Below are positions 22,727 to 34,057 of a DNA stretch of 64,000 nt, in pieces. Source of the DNA: Periconia sp. R9002 (taxonomy: Eukaryota; Ascomycota; Dothideomycetes; Pleosporales; Periconiaceae); NCBI GenBank assembly GCA_023627715.1, contig JAMAHW010000002.1, positions 744,001-808,000 of the forward strand. The letters are read 5' to 3'. The notes beneath the pieces were generated by a model. The model was not told where the DNA came from, did not search any database, and saw only the letters and a program-made list of their open reading frames with translations. A program made the position numbers and the translations under genes. Position 1 is the stretch's first letter; each line of letters opens with the position of its first letter.

Positions 22727-24948
22727 TTACAAGCTGACTTCGACACGGCCCTCTGCTCCCGGTGCACCGCCTTGGGCGAGCGAGGGGAGGAGGTAGGTGA
22801 TATCGTCCCAGGGGTGCCTGTACAGGCCGGTCCTCAACCTCTTCTGGTCGAGGAAATGGGCAATTAGACCGATGCTTCGGCCGAGCACGAACAGACCGTT
22901 GAGAACACCCATCTTGAGGTAGTCCTCGGCCTCTTCAGCAGAAAAGGCACCGCAGTTGCGGAGGAGATCAACGAAGCAGACAGCAATGCATCCGTCCACG
23001 TTGAGAATGAGGTTGTCCTTCTTGGACGTCGTCACCGACTCAACAGCGAGGGCGTAGTCGAGCAACTTGGTGCTAGGGAAGTTCTTCTTGACGTACTCCT
23101 TGACGAGCTCGACACGAAGATCAGGGTTGTTTCGGGACTTAATCCTGTGGCCAATACCGGGGACTGGAAGCTGTTAGCGTCACTGTGCCATATTTATCAG
23201 CTTGGAAAGCAACTTACTGAGCTTGTTCTCTTTACGCATGGTGTCGACGAAATCACGGGGGCTAAGGCCCTTGTCGAAGGCACGGGTGAACTCATCAGCG
23301 GCGCCGTCAAGGGCACCTCCGAATCGGGATCCAATGGTCAAGAGACCAGACACCAAGGCACTGATGAGATCCTTGCCAGCACGGGTGGTGATGATGGTGT
23401 TCATGGCACCGGAAACGGCGGGACCGTGATCAGCAGTCAACATGAGGACCATCTCCAAGAAGCGGCTGGCGTAGTCGGGCAGACGGCGACGGAACCAAAG
23501 CAAAGACATGACACCACCGATACCAATGCTCTCCTTGAAGACATCAGAGATGGGCATACCGGCGTACAGAAGCTCCTGACCACGGTCATCGGAGATGGTG
23601 GAAATGAAGGCAGCGGGCTTTCGGATGAGGCCGAGTTCCTGTGCCCATGAGTAATCGATGGGAATCTTGGGAACGGCGGGTTCGGGCTTGGGCTTGATGG
23701 TGCCGTCCTTGACGAGCTTCTGGTAAACCTGAGCGAGCGTTGCGGGCATCTCCTCGAATGTCTCGGGGACGTAGATGCCAGCTTCCCTCATGGTCTTGTT
23801 CTTGGTGGCTGCGGTCTCGAGCTGCGAGTTGGCAAAAGAACCAGCGTGACCGAACTGGACCTCAGTCTTCAGCATACCAGCAACGGTACCGATAGCCCAT
23901 GCTACAATGGGCTTGGTAATCTTGCCAGTCTTGACCGCCTCAATGACGCGGTACTCTTCAACACCACCGACCTCACCAAGCAAGACAATGATCTTGCAGT
24001 CGGGGTCGGCCTGGTAGCGGAGAGCATGGTCGATGAAGGTGGTACCGGGGTACCTATCACCACCAATGGCAACACCTTCCAACACACCGTCGGTGGTGTT
24101 TGCGATGATGTTGTTCAACTCATTGGACATACCACCGGACTTGGAGACGTAAGAAACGGAGCCGGGGCGGTACAACTTGGAGGCCACGATGTTGTCCATC
24201 ATACCACCAGTGTTGCCGATCTTGAAAGATCCGGGCTTGATTCCACCGACGGTGGCCGGGCCAATGATGGTGATGCCCTTTTTCTGGGCAACGTGGAGAA
24301 TCTCACGAGCGCGCTATCAAAGTCAGTAACTCTGCTACCATTGCCGAATGATTTCACTTACGCGCTCGGGCACACCCTCAGCAATGATGGCAATGCTCTT
24401 GATCTGAGGGAATTCCATCAACTCCATGGTAGAGCTGTACACGGAACGGGAGGAAGCGAAATTCACGACGGTGTCAACATCGCTGTGCTTGGCAATAGCC
24501 TTGGACACATCTTGGTAGACGGGCAGCAATGTCTCGCTGGTTCCCCAGTACCTGGTGGACGTCAGAAGAAGTCACAGAGAGATGGGTTTTCATTCTTGGC
24601 ACGCACATTTTGCTAACGAACTGACCGCCAAAAGTGTAGATGATACCAGCAACGGAAGGAGACTTGCGCTTGCAGATGAAGTCGAAGTCGAGCATTCCCT
24701 GCACAGCACGAGGCTGCAGACCACTGTTCAGGCCGGTTAGAGCTCCGCCATTGAAAAGATTTTGTGTATGACCGGAAAATGGCTTACTAGACGAAGCATC
24801 GTGTCTTGGGGTGGAAGAGGGTGTGAGAGGCGGGAGGGCTCAAAGGCCGCGAGGGAGCAGCGAAGCGGCGGATGTTGTCGTTAGCCGAGAGGCTGTCGCC
24901 CGAGGTGGCGGCCTGCTGGGGCTGCCCGTTGGTGACGGCGGAAGGCAT
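22727..24948 (-). CDS. ACL1: ATP-citrate lyase subunit 1 (ACL1; C-terminal/citrate-synthase-like part)
   Basis: Cytosolic enzyme subunit that with ACL2 cleaves citrate with ATP and CoA to acetyl-CoA and oxaloacetate, supplying lipid synthesis and acetylation. I read five exons: 24948-24788, 24723-24607, 24551-24362, 24313-23218 and 23163-22727, with introns of 64, 55, 48 and 54 nt, giving 666 aa. The CoA-ligase-like half contains [36 protein letters not shown] and the phospho-histidine loop FGHAGSFA. The C-terminal half is citrate-synthase-like, with [28 protein letters not shown] and ILNVDGCIA. The product ends GRVEVSL. The last acceptor is set by LIPGIGHR, which is in frame only with the TTCCAG acceptor. 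Divergent from ACL2 across 1.4 kb, the usual arrangement in filamentous ascomycetes. Confidence 0.96.
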
Positions 24949-26381
24949 TGTGGCCGTGGATGTCTATGAGGTTGTTGGGCAATCAATTGGGTCTATGAAG
25001 AGTCGAGGAAAAGGTCAGTTTACGAAGGCCATAAAGCAGCGGGGCTATGATGTGATGGAATGCCGTGGGGGTAGGCGGAGGAGAGTTGACGGAGGTGTGG
25101 CAGCAAAAACTCGCCGGTGAAAGCTGCGGGCAGCAATTGGGGGGGTAAGGGTGAGGAAAATGGAGCGAGGGGCTCGTAGGGCATAAATGATTTCAGATGG
25201 TAAGGCGGGATAGGGCGAAACAAGGGAGACTGACCAGGTGGATTGAATGCCGAGTGCGGCAGAGGTGTCGGAGAGTTTTGCGGTAATGGGGGAGAAGAGA
25301 TGGGAATGGAGGAGGGGGAGGTGGTGAGAAGAAGAGGTGGGTGGGATAATCAGATTTGATGCGCCTTCCGAAGTTTTGGGGACTCGTGTGTTGCTGCGGT
25401 GTTGAGTAAGGTCCCTGCTTGGTTGGGGAAAAGCCGGGCGCGCTAGAGCCAACTAAGCTCGGGAGCGGTGAACGGGGAGCCGGAGACGACCACGGCTGCG
25501 ACGCTGCTGTCTGTCTGTTTAACTGTCTGCCAGAAAATAACTAACGGCGGCCTGACAACCGGGCAACGCGGAAAAGACAGCTGGGCTAGAATGGAGTCGA
25601 CTTGATGCTGTTGAAGAGGCCAAAACCAGGCACGGCGTGTTGGCGTACAAGTAGGTCGATGTTGAACTCAATGGCCCGGCAAGTTCTTTTGGTAGTGAGC
25701 ATCAATCGCGTGTGTAGCACAGTGGCAGCCGTCGCCGTCGGGGAGCGAGTCCCCAGCGTAGCTCCGTCGGCCCTGACGCTGGCGCTGGTGCTGGCAAGAA
25801 GGCGCGGCGTGGTTGGCTGGCTCGGGCCCCACTCGCCGCGTCCTGCATTGGCCAACAACCCATCCCAACCTTTGGGGGGGTGCTCCAGCCAAAACGAAAA
25901 AACATACAGACCAGACCGCTTGTCTCTCCAGGCCCTCTTCGATTTCACTCCCCGTCTGCCCACGCCCTTTCTGCACTTCTGCTCTTTCAAGTCATTGCAA
26001 GAGTCTTCCTCTGTTTTAGGTACGTTCCACCAGCCTCTTCGCCTTTGCCGTCTTGTCTCTCGGCCTTCGTGCTCGTCGTTTTATTCTTCAGCGCCTGCCC
26101 GCTTCTCCACCCTCCTCGTGCTTTCCGACCCTGCAACCGGCTCTTTTTCATTTCACAAACACACCCCCCCCCCTCTCTCCTCCGTCTTCAATTCACTCCG
26201 GAACTCCTTCGGATCCATTCTGCCAATTTTTTTTTTCAAACACACCCCTCTGCCCTCCTCTTCACCATCTCTCAAAATACCCCCATAACTCTCCGCTCTT
26301 CCCCTCCATCAGCCCTCCCGCTTGCTTCCCTCTGAGAGCGCCGCTCACCAATACAGCTCCACACCACCACACCTCCTCACA
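24949..26381. promoter_or_regulatory. Shared promoter region of ACL1 and ACL2
   Basis: 1.43 kb between diverging start codons of the two ATP-citrate lyase subunits. The 480 bp upstream of ACL2 are strongly pyrimidine-rich, as in leaders of highly expressed fungal genes. A CCAAT-type motif (CATTGGCC) lies near 25844. Frames such as 25602-26288 are products of this base bias. Shared control of the two subunits is likely, but the sites are not identified. Confidence 0.6.
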
Positions 26382-28312
26382 ATGTCTGCCAAATCCATCC
26401 TCGAGGCCGACGGCAAGGCCATCCTCAACTACCACCTCACCCGTGCTCCCGTCATCAAGCCTACTCCTCTCCCCGCCTCTGCCACACACAACCCCCCTCC
26501 CAAGCTAGCATCGCTGCACTTCCCTGCCGACGCCGATGTCAAGGGCATACTCGACCAGGCCGAGTCCACCTACCCGTGGCTATTGGCCCCGGGCGCCAAA
26601 TTCGTTGCAAAGCCTGATCAATTGATCAAGCGACGAGGCAAGAGCGGTCTTTTGGCCTTGAACAAGACATGGGCCGAGGCTCGTGCGTGGATCCAAGAGA
26701 GGGCTGGCAAGCCCCAGAAGGTCGAGACGGTCGAGGGTGTGCTCAGGCAGTTCTTGGTTGAGCCTTTCGTTCCTCACCCTCAGGATACGGAGTACTACAT
26801 CAACATCAACTCGGTGCGAGAGGTACGTTCGATTTTGTTGTTTCGTTTTGTCATGATTATTTTGCGTGGGCCCTGTCGAAGGGCAGCTGGAGAAAGCATT
26901 TCACATTTTCGCGCGGTTCGAGGAAAAGGGAAAACTGCAATTTGGCATGCGAAGTGCTGGCTGCGCGTGACGGGGGGCTGCGGACATTTTGTTCAGCGCC
27001 CGGCCGGACGAAGGGAAATACGTGCCCGCCCGGCCCACTTCTGCAGAGCACACGCCTTTCCTCCCGCAATCAGGATTCCGACCTTCGCATGTGAAAGCGG
27101 GTGGCTTTCTAATCTATGTTTCCTTGCGATTGTTATCGCTGTTTTGGTTCTCTAACGCTTTCATGTTGCGGCTCTGCCGCTGGCGCTCGGCTACTGCCCC
27201 TGCCGCACCAATAACGTCTTAAGCTTACCACTAACCTCCCGCTCTAGGGTGATTGGATCCTCTTCACACACGAGGGTGGTGTCGATGTTGGTGATGTTGA
27301 TGAGAAGGCCGAGAAGCTCCTCATCCCCGTCGACCTCAGCGAATATCCCTCTAACGAGACCATTGCCAAGTCACTCTTGAGCAAGGTACCCAAGGGTGTA
27401 CACAACGTTCTCGTCGACTTCATCTCCAGGTTATACGCCGTCTACGTCGACTGCCAATTCACGTGAGTTGCATCTCCTTGCTCTCTGGATTCCATTTCTG
27501 ACCCGTCCAGATACCTCGAGATTAACCCCCTCGTCGTCATCCCCAACTCAGACGCCACCTCTGCCGACGTGCACTTTTTGGATCTTGCTGCCAAGCTTGA
27601 CCAGACGGCTGAGTTCGAGTGCGGTGCTAAGTGGGCAATTGCCCGCAGCGCAAATGCTCTCGGTATCGCGGCCCAGCCTACTCAGGGCAAGCAGACCATT
27701 GATGTCGGTCCTCCCATGGAGTTCCCTGCTCCTTTCGGTCGTGAGATGAGCAAGGAGGAGGCCTACATTGCCGAGATGGACGCCAAAACCGGTGCCTCTC
27801 TCAAGCTTACCATCCTCAACGGCTCAGGCCGTGTCTGGACTCTCGTCGCTGGTGGTGGTGCTTCCGTTGTCTACGCTGATGCCATTGCATCTGCTGGTTT
27901 CGCCAGCGAGCTTGCCAACTATGGTGAATACTCTGGTGCTCCCACCGAGACCCAGACCTTCCACTACGCCCGCACCGTTCTCGACCTCATGCTCCGTGCT
28001 CCTCAGCACCCTGAGGGCAAGGTTCTCTTCATTGGTGGCGGTATTGCCAACTTCACCAACGTTGCTTCCACATTCAAGGGTGTCATTCGCGCTCTGAGGG
28101 AGGTCTCACCCCTCCTCATCGAGCACAACGTTCAGATTTGGATCCGTCGTGCTGGTCCCAACTACCAAGAAGGTCTCAAGAACATCAAGGCCGTTGGCCA
28201 AGAGCTCGGCCTCAACATGCATGTGTATGGTCCTGAGATGCACGTCTCAGGTATTGTGCCTTTGGCTCTCATTCCAGGAAAGACTTCCGACATCAAGGAG
28301 TTCTCTGGTTAA
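26382..28312 (+). CDS. ACL2: ATP-citrate lyase subunit 2 (ACL2; ATP-grasp/citrate-binding part)
   Basis: Partner of ACL1 in cytosolic acetyl-CoA production. Exons 26382-26822, 27248-27462 and 27511-28312 give 485 aa. Intron 1 is unusually long for this window (425 nt); intron 2 is 48 nt. The N-terminal ATP-grasp part shows [18 protein letters not shown], then [30 protein letters not shown] and [10 protein letters not shown]. The C-terminal citrate-binding domain has [45 protein letters not shown] and [13 protein letters not shown], ending SDIKEFSG. The start [12 protein letters not shown] fits the family. All junctions keep phase (441, 215 and 802 nt). Confidence 0.96.
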
Positions 28313-29344
28313 GCGTTGTATAATTAGAAGGGTTGTGTTCGATTTGTTTCCGTGGCGCGGGTGGAGAATATAGCTTATGAATCATGGTTAGACAAATAGT
28401 CGGCAGGCGTGGGTATGTGATATGGGAACCCAAAAGTGCTGGTTAGGATGGAGCGCAGATTCCCTCGTCTTAGACTTCTTTGCCGGCATCGCGCTCTATG
28501 CGACGCAAGGCAACCAAACTACAGAAATTTAATAATACCGTCAATACGTGTTTTGCGCTGATGTGACGCGTGAAGCAGCATCCTAGCTATTCATGTCTTG
28601 CTTTTGCCATGAAGCGGTACTAACCACTAGAGTTATTGAAAACAGTTGCAGACACTAACACCAATCGCACACCAAGATCGAGCCAGCCCCATTAGTCCTC
28701 TTGACTAGGTAGGTAGACTAGCAGAAAAACCGAACCATCGCCCCAACAACAATTCCATGTCCTCCCCTGTGCAAAAGAGAGAAAAAAAAAGTTCCAGTCT
28801 ACGCGCCGCTAAATCCCCACTCCAAACTATTGGCTTGAACTATCCCTTTTTGCGAGTCATGCGTACTTGGTCAACAGAGCACTCAGCCTCAGCCTCAAGC
28901 CTCAAACTTGAGGTTTTTAGTTTTGGAGTTTTTTTTTGCTTGGCCGTGCTGGTGGTAGATCTTGGACCCCCCGGGATCGGAAAGAACGGAACGGAGGGTT
29001 TTGAGGGTCCGGTTCCGGAGGGTGTGGGTGGTGAGGAGGGATAGGGGTAGAGGAGTAGTTGGCGAGTATGTAGTTTAGTGTGATAGGAGGGTTTTGGTTG
29101 TTGCTGGATGGATGGATGATTCGATGGAGAAGTACTTTGTTCGTTCCAGCACGTATGTATCTTGTTCGTGAGATTGAAAACCGCTTGGTCGATGATAAGA
29201 TCAAGATGCATACATATATTGATGTTACAAAACAGAACCAACGCCGAACCTTCCCATCCCATTGCGCCTTTTTTCCATCCCCCGATATGCTGGTTAAGGG
29301 TATAATGCCACATCTCTCTTCCTTCTGTTTTTCTTCTGTTGCTT
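28313..29344. other. Intergenic region between convergent genes
   Basis: About 1 kb between the stop codons of ACL2 and SYF2. Contains short A and T runs and a TAGGTAGGTAG stretch near 28708. No coding frame or RNA gene recognised; mostly 3' UTR and terminator sequence. Confidence 0.55.
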
Positions 29345-30217
29345 CTAAATAGCCGTCCCACGCTCGAAACTCTCCCGAATCTCCGACGTGTACCGATTGT
29401 AGAACCTCGCCAGTTTATCGTTGAACTGCTTGTTCTTCTGGTTAATGTACGTGACATCGCCCGCCTCTTCATCCCGCATGCCGCGAGCAGCCCTCGCCTT
29501 GCGCCTCGCGGCTTCGCCGCGCTCGAGATCCTCCACCACGCGGTCGATGGCCTCTTTGCTCGGTTTGTGGTCGTGCGTGTAGCCCTCATCGGCGGGCGTG
29601 TTGACCCTGCCCTGCTTATCCACCGTAAACACGTCCCCGTCTTCCGTCTCGACGAGCTGCAGGAGCCCGGATTGGACCTGCCGCTGCAGCCGCTCCGCCT
29701 TGTTCGCCGCATACGTTTCTAGATCTGTTTTCCCCAGTCGGGAAACCTGCGTCTTGTACACTTTGTTCGCCTCGGTGCGGTAGTCGGCGAAGGCGTTGTT
29801 GTCGCGGTTCCGTGCCTTCTTCGCCATGCGCTTGTCCCAGCTCTCGCTCTCCTCGACCGTGTAGTCCCAGTTGCGCTTGCGCTCAAAGTCCGGGTCGTCG
29901 GCTTTGAGGAGCTTGTAGGACGCTTTTTCGTTGGCGGCGGACAGTTTGGAGAGTTGGGCGGCGCGCGCGGAGGCGTCTTCGGCTAGGCGGACTTCGCGCT
30001 CTGTTTCTTTGCGTCCGGATTCTTTGGCGGCTTGGAGGGATTTGAAGCGCGCCATGCGGGCTGCGAGGGCGGATTTGGCATCGTTGGCGGCGGTTGAGGA
30101 AGTGGTGGTGGTGGTGAGTTCTGTGGATGGTTTTTCTGAAGTGGGTTTTTCTGTCGCGAGAGAGGTTCCTTTGGAGCTTTCGGATTCCGGTTCTTTGGTT
30201 GGGGGTGATTCGGCCAT
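29345..30217 (-). CDS. SYF2: Pre-mRNA-splicing factor SYF2
   Basis: Intronless, 290 aa. SYF2 is a component of the NineTeen/Prp19-associated spliceosome complex (family knowledge). The low-complexity N-terminus (S/T/E-rich, residues 1-50) is followed by LAARMARFKSLQ and then the conserved block NWDYTVEESESWDKRMAKKARNRDNNAFADYRTEANKVYKTQV. Next comes AIDRVVEDLERGEAARRKARA, and the product ends with the family signature GDVTYINQKNKQFNDKLARFYNRYTSEIRESFERGTAI. Length and motif order match SYF2. It is predicted nuclear, with no membrane segment. Confidence 0.95.
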   Translation of the reverse strand: MAESPPTKEPESESSKGTSLATEKPTSEKPSTELTTTTTSSTAANDAKSALAARMARFKSLQAAKESGRKETEREVRLAEDASARAAQLSKLSAANEKASYKLLKADDPDFERKRNWDYTVEESESWDKRMAKKARNRDNNAFADYRTEANKVYKTQVSRLGKTDLETYAANKAERLQRQVQSGLLQLVETEDGDVFTVDKQGRVNTPADEGYTHDHKPSKEAIDRVVEDLERGEAARRKARAARGMRDEEAGDVTYINQKNKQFNDKLARFYNRYTSEIRESFERGTAI

Positions 30218-31420
30218 GGTGTTGGTGGTATGTTGGAGTTATGGGCAGGTTGCTTGCTGGTGGTTTCTTGGGAAATCGATGAAGTTGCGAAAGCCAAGAC
30301 GTTAGCGCCATGTTTAGTTCCACCGCATGTCAACTGAAGATCACAAGTTCATAACCTCTCAACGGAGACAGTCTAGATGTATATTTGAATTGCAGCTGAA
30401 AGATAGCAGATGAAGATGGCCAAATCTTAATTCGCTCGGTATTTCACACTGGCGCCATATCCATCGTTTGAGGGGATTCATGAGTATCTCACATGCGCTC
30501 ATCCACAATCCCCATGCGTCATCCACTACCAGTGACAACGATAGCGACAGTGCGTGTTCAAATGCATGCCACAAGAAACATACCCTTTCGAATTGTCCCA
30601 CTCGTTCAAGGGACGAAAGAGCTCATTAATAACATCAAGCCGAATCTCAAAGAAGCCGCCATCTACATCATAGATAAATATACCCCAGGGCCCAGGTATC
30701 GAGATAGCCCGCACCACCTTTACATGTAACGCTTCCAGGACATGTTTCCACTACGATTATATTTCTATTGGAAGTAAGTAGACTACTAGGATATTGTATG
30801 TATACTTTTTTTACTATTTTGTTTGCGGCTTTGCTACGTAAAATGTCTTTGATGAAGATTCATACTACAGAAAGTCTCCAAGTCTCATCCAACCTTCACA
30901 CGCTCCAGCACGCTATGAGACAAATCCACAAACATCTAGACCTTTGGTTTCCAACCAAGCGCACCAAGACATGTTCCACGGTTCCGAAGTTCCGAAGCTT
31001 CCAGGAGCCCTATGACAGCCTTCAAAGAAAGCTTCTTTAAACGTCGGCTTTAGCGTCGATCGCATTAGCGCTTCGCGTCATCGATTCGTCCAATGCGCGG
31101 AGCGCGTCTACGAAATCGATCTCTGGACCTCCGATCTCATGAAAGATGCAATGATAAGGTAGGGAAGCGGATCCAATTTTCTTCGCGTTACTCACCCTCG
31201 GATGAATACGAAGTCCGGTGCGTGCGCTCATCGCGAATTTTTAGTACTTCGCAGTAGTGTATGATGTCAACGATGCTCTTGAAAGACTTGTGAAATTTTC
31301 CAGTGACTACTTAACATGTCCGCGGGTTTCTGGGAGCATGCGTTCCATATGTTCTTTGTTGCTTTTTTTATAATTATTTCCGTTGCGTTTCTTCCATTCG
31401 AAGAAACAGTTTGAATCAGA
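30218..31420. other. Intergenic region containing a possible gene remnant
   Basis: 1.2 kb between the SYF2 start and the MFS transporter start. Apart from the coding-like remnant annotated at 30359-31231 (minus), I see nothing definite. Confidence 0.5.
30359..31231 (-). pseudogene. Coding-like fragments, possible decayed gene
   Basis: Three minus-strand fragments read like protein but do not join into one gene. One frame, open from about 30750 to 30526, encodes WKHVLEALHVKVVRAISIPG then GPWGIFIYDVDGGFFEI and LDVINELFRPLNEWDNSKG. It is bounded upstream by an AG acceptor-like TCGTAG and has a possible donor GTATGT after NSKG. The next frame (30601-30359) carries DDAWGLWMSACEILMNP. A third fragment at 31231-31037 starts MSARTGLRIHPR, followed by a GTGAGT donor, and also reads HEIGGPEIDFVDALRALDE. 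Stops and low-complexity sequence separate them. The family is not recognised. It could be a real multi-exon gene that I cannot splice. Confidence 0.3.
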
Positions 31421-33323
31421 ATGGTCTACGACCTCTTTCGCGATTCAACTTTTGGCCAACTCGTGCGTCTTGCCAGCGGTGGTCGCGTTTTCCCCTACCC
31501 CGAGGAGAGAGATCATGCATTATGGAAAAAATACATCAACGAAGAAAAGTCGGGCTACCTTGCACACCATGGAAACACTCAACCACCTAAAGAGGGACAA
31601 AGGGAGGACCTGGATACTGCACGCGGGAGGACCGGGGAAGCGAACAACACTACCAGCTCCTTCTCTTCCTCTAGTACACAACTGCCAGGGAATGATAACA
31701 CAAACCGCCATCGAGTTGATCCGGAAAAGGGCGTAGACAAAACTGTGGTTGATTGGTATGGGCCGGATGACCCTGAGGTATGATTACACTTTTTTCCATC
31801 GAGTTGTCCATTTTACTCGAATCACGTCCTGACATGTAACAGAATCCAAGGAATTGGTCTCGTCCCAAACGGTTCTTTGTAACCTTTGAAATCGTATTCC
31901 TCACCTTTAGCGTGTACATTGGCTCTGCCATCTACAGTGCCGGCATCATGGGCGTCGAGCAGCAATTCGGTGTCAGTCAAGTAGCAGCAACCCTCGGCCT
32001 TACCCTGTATGTCGCCGGATACGGACTGGGTCCCATGGTTTTTGCTCCTATGAGTGAAGTACCGTACATTGGCCGCACCCCTATCTACATTGGGACATTA
32101 CGTAGGTTCTACTTCTTCCAAAGATAATGAAACGATTTCTAACCTCGCTACTCTAGTCATATTCGTCCTCCTCCAAATCCCCACTGCCCTAGCCTCCAAC
32201 TTCGGCATGCTCCTCGCCTTTCGTTTTCTCACAGGTCTCTTCGGGTCCCCCGCGCTCGCCACGGGCGGAGCCACGATCGCAGACATGTATCGACCGCAGA
32301 AACAAGCGTACGGGCTCGCCATCTGGGGTATAGGCGCTGTATGCGGTCCTGTGCTGGGACCTCTCGTGGGAGGCTTTGCTGTGCAAGCCGAGGGATGGAC
32401 GTGGACGATCTGGGAACTCATGTGGCTGTCTGGAGTATGCTGGGTCTTCCTCGTCTTCCTGCTACCGGAGACGAGCAGCACGAACATTCTCTATCGCAGG
32501 ACAAGGCGTCTCCGCAAACTCACAGGCAACTCCAAACTAACCTGCGAGCCCGAAATCATGGCTCAGGAAATGACCGGAAAAGAGGTACCTCCCTCCATAT
32601 TCCCCTCAATCCAACTCACAAACTAACACCGTTTCCCAGATCGTAAGCATGACCTTTATCCGGCCAATAACCCTCAACTTCACCGAACCCATGGTCTTCC
32701 TCCTCAACCTCTACATCGCCCTCATCTACGGCCTCCTCTACATCTGGTTTGAATCCTTCCCCATCGTCTTCGTCGAAATCTACGGCTTCAACCTCGGCCA
32801 AGAAGGTCTCGCTTTCCTGGGGCTCCTCGTCGGCGCCCTCGTCACCATGTGCTTCCTCTTCACCTGGCTCTACTTCCACCAAGAAAAACAATACAACGAC
32901 AAGGGCGAGCTCGTTCCGGAAAAACGCCTCCAACCGGCCATGGTAGGCTCCTTCTTCGTGCCGATATGTCTGTTCTGGTTCGGATGGTCGAGTCGTGAGT
33001 CCGTGCATTGGATCATGCCCATCATCGGTTCCTCGTTCTTCTCGACCGCCGCGTTCCTCCTCTTCAACTCCGTCCTGCCGTACCTCTCCGACGCATACCC
33101 CAACGACGTGGCCAGCATCTTCGCCGGCAACGACTTGTTTCGCTCGGCGTTTGGCGCGGGGTTTCCGCTGTTCGCCAGCGCCATGTATCGGAATTTAGGC
33201 GTCGCGTGGGCGAGTAGCACGTTGGCTTTCTTGGGGATTGCGTTTATTCCTATTCCGTTTTTGTTGTATCGGTTTGGGCCGACGTTGAGGGGGAAGAGTA
33301 AGCATGCTAAGAGCTTTGATTGA
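31421..33323 (+). CDS. MFS multidrug transporter, DHA1 (TPO1/FLU1-like) type
   Basis: Proton-coupled plasma-membrane efflux transporter with 12 predicted membrane helices. Exons 31421-31777, 31843-32101, 32157-32584 and 32640-33323 have introns of 65, 55 and 55 nt and give 575 aa. A hydrophilic N-terminus of about 118 residues leads into the family signature DPENPRNWSRPKRFF, which spans the first splice junction. Then come FGVSQVAATLGLTLYVAGYGLGPMVFAPMSE (the DHA1 motif region around helix 2), RFLTGLFGSPALATGGATIADMY and the antiporter motif GAVCGPVLGPLVGGF. The second half begins RPITLNFTEP and contains a cytoplasmic loop with EKRLQPAMVG. The C-terminus is short and basic. Substrates of such proteins include polyamines and antifungals; which one here is unknown. 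Confidence 0.93.
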
Positions 33324-34057
33324 AGCGGGTTGTTTCTGTAGCATGTGTCCTGGAGTTGGAGTGGTGTAAATGGTGATGTGGTGTTTTGGAGTAAAAAGTT
33401 ATATGGTTTGGCGGGTATACGGGACTGCATAGGGAGTTTTTGAGTTTGAAGTTGGGACAATTTTGGATTGATTGAAGCGTATTAGAGGTACATATACATA
33501 TGTAGTAATAACTCTATAAAGTAGGATCTAATAAGAGTAAAGCTTTGAAAACTGTCCGGCAATGTTCCTCAATTCAAAATCATAGGCTTCTTCTTTCAGT
33601 CAATGGACATATGATCGGAGTCGAGAGACATGTAACCACTTATGTAAATAACTTTCATTCAATTTTTTGAGTCTAGATCTGTCGCTGTTCATATTCGACC
33701 ATTGCCTACGGACGTTGCGAGAGCGTTGGTAAAAAATACCTGGCCTTCAACGCTGGAATGAGACTAGCTCATTGTACTCTACTTGAAGGACTCCCACAAG
33801 CAAGCATGAGCCTGTAATCTTCTCCTCTGACCGGCCCCACTAATTCCTGATTTAAGGCAGCTAAACCTCCACGCCTGTAAAGGCTATCTTTCCCTGGGTT
33901 CATCCATATCCACCCCCAATTATGTACAGGAGATGGGTACAAGGCGGGGTCCATGATGTGATCACACCATGAGTTTCTGGGGAATAAAATCGTGGTGGAA
34001 GTCGTTCAAGATCTATAGCATTAGGTCAACTTTTAACAACTTTACGACTGCTTTGAT
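33324..34057. other. Intergenic region between convergent genes
   Basis: 0.7 kb between the MFS transporter and RRP42 stop codons. AT-leaning, with no coding frame of recognisable character. Confidence 0.55.

Noticed and set aside
25602..26288. 228-codon plus-strand frame in the ACL1/ACL2 promoter
   Set aside because: Composed of the pyrimidine-rich leader of ACL2; serine/proline/leucine bias follows from C/T content.
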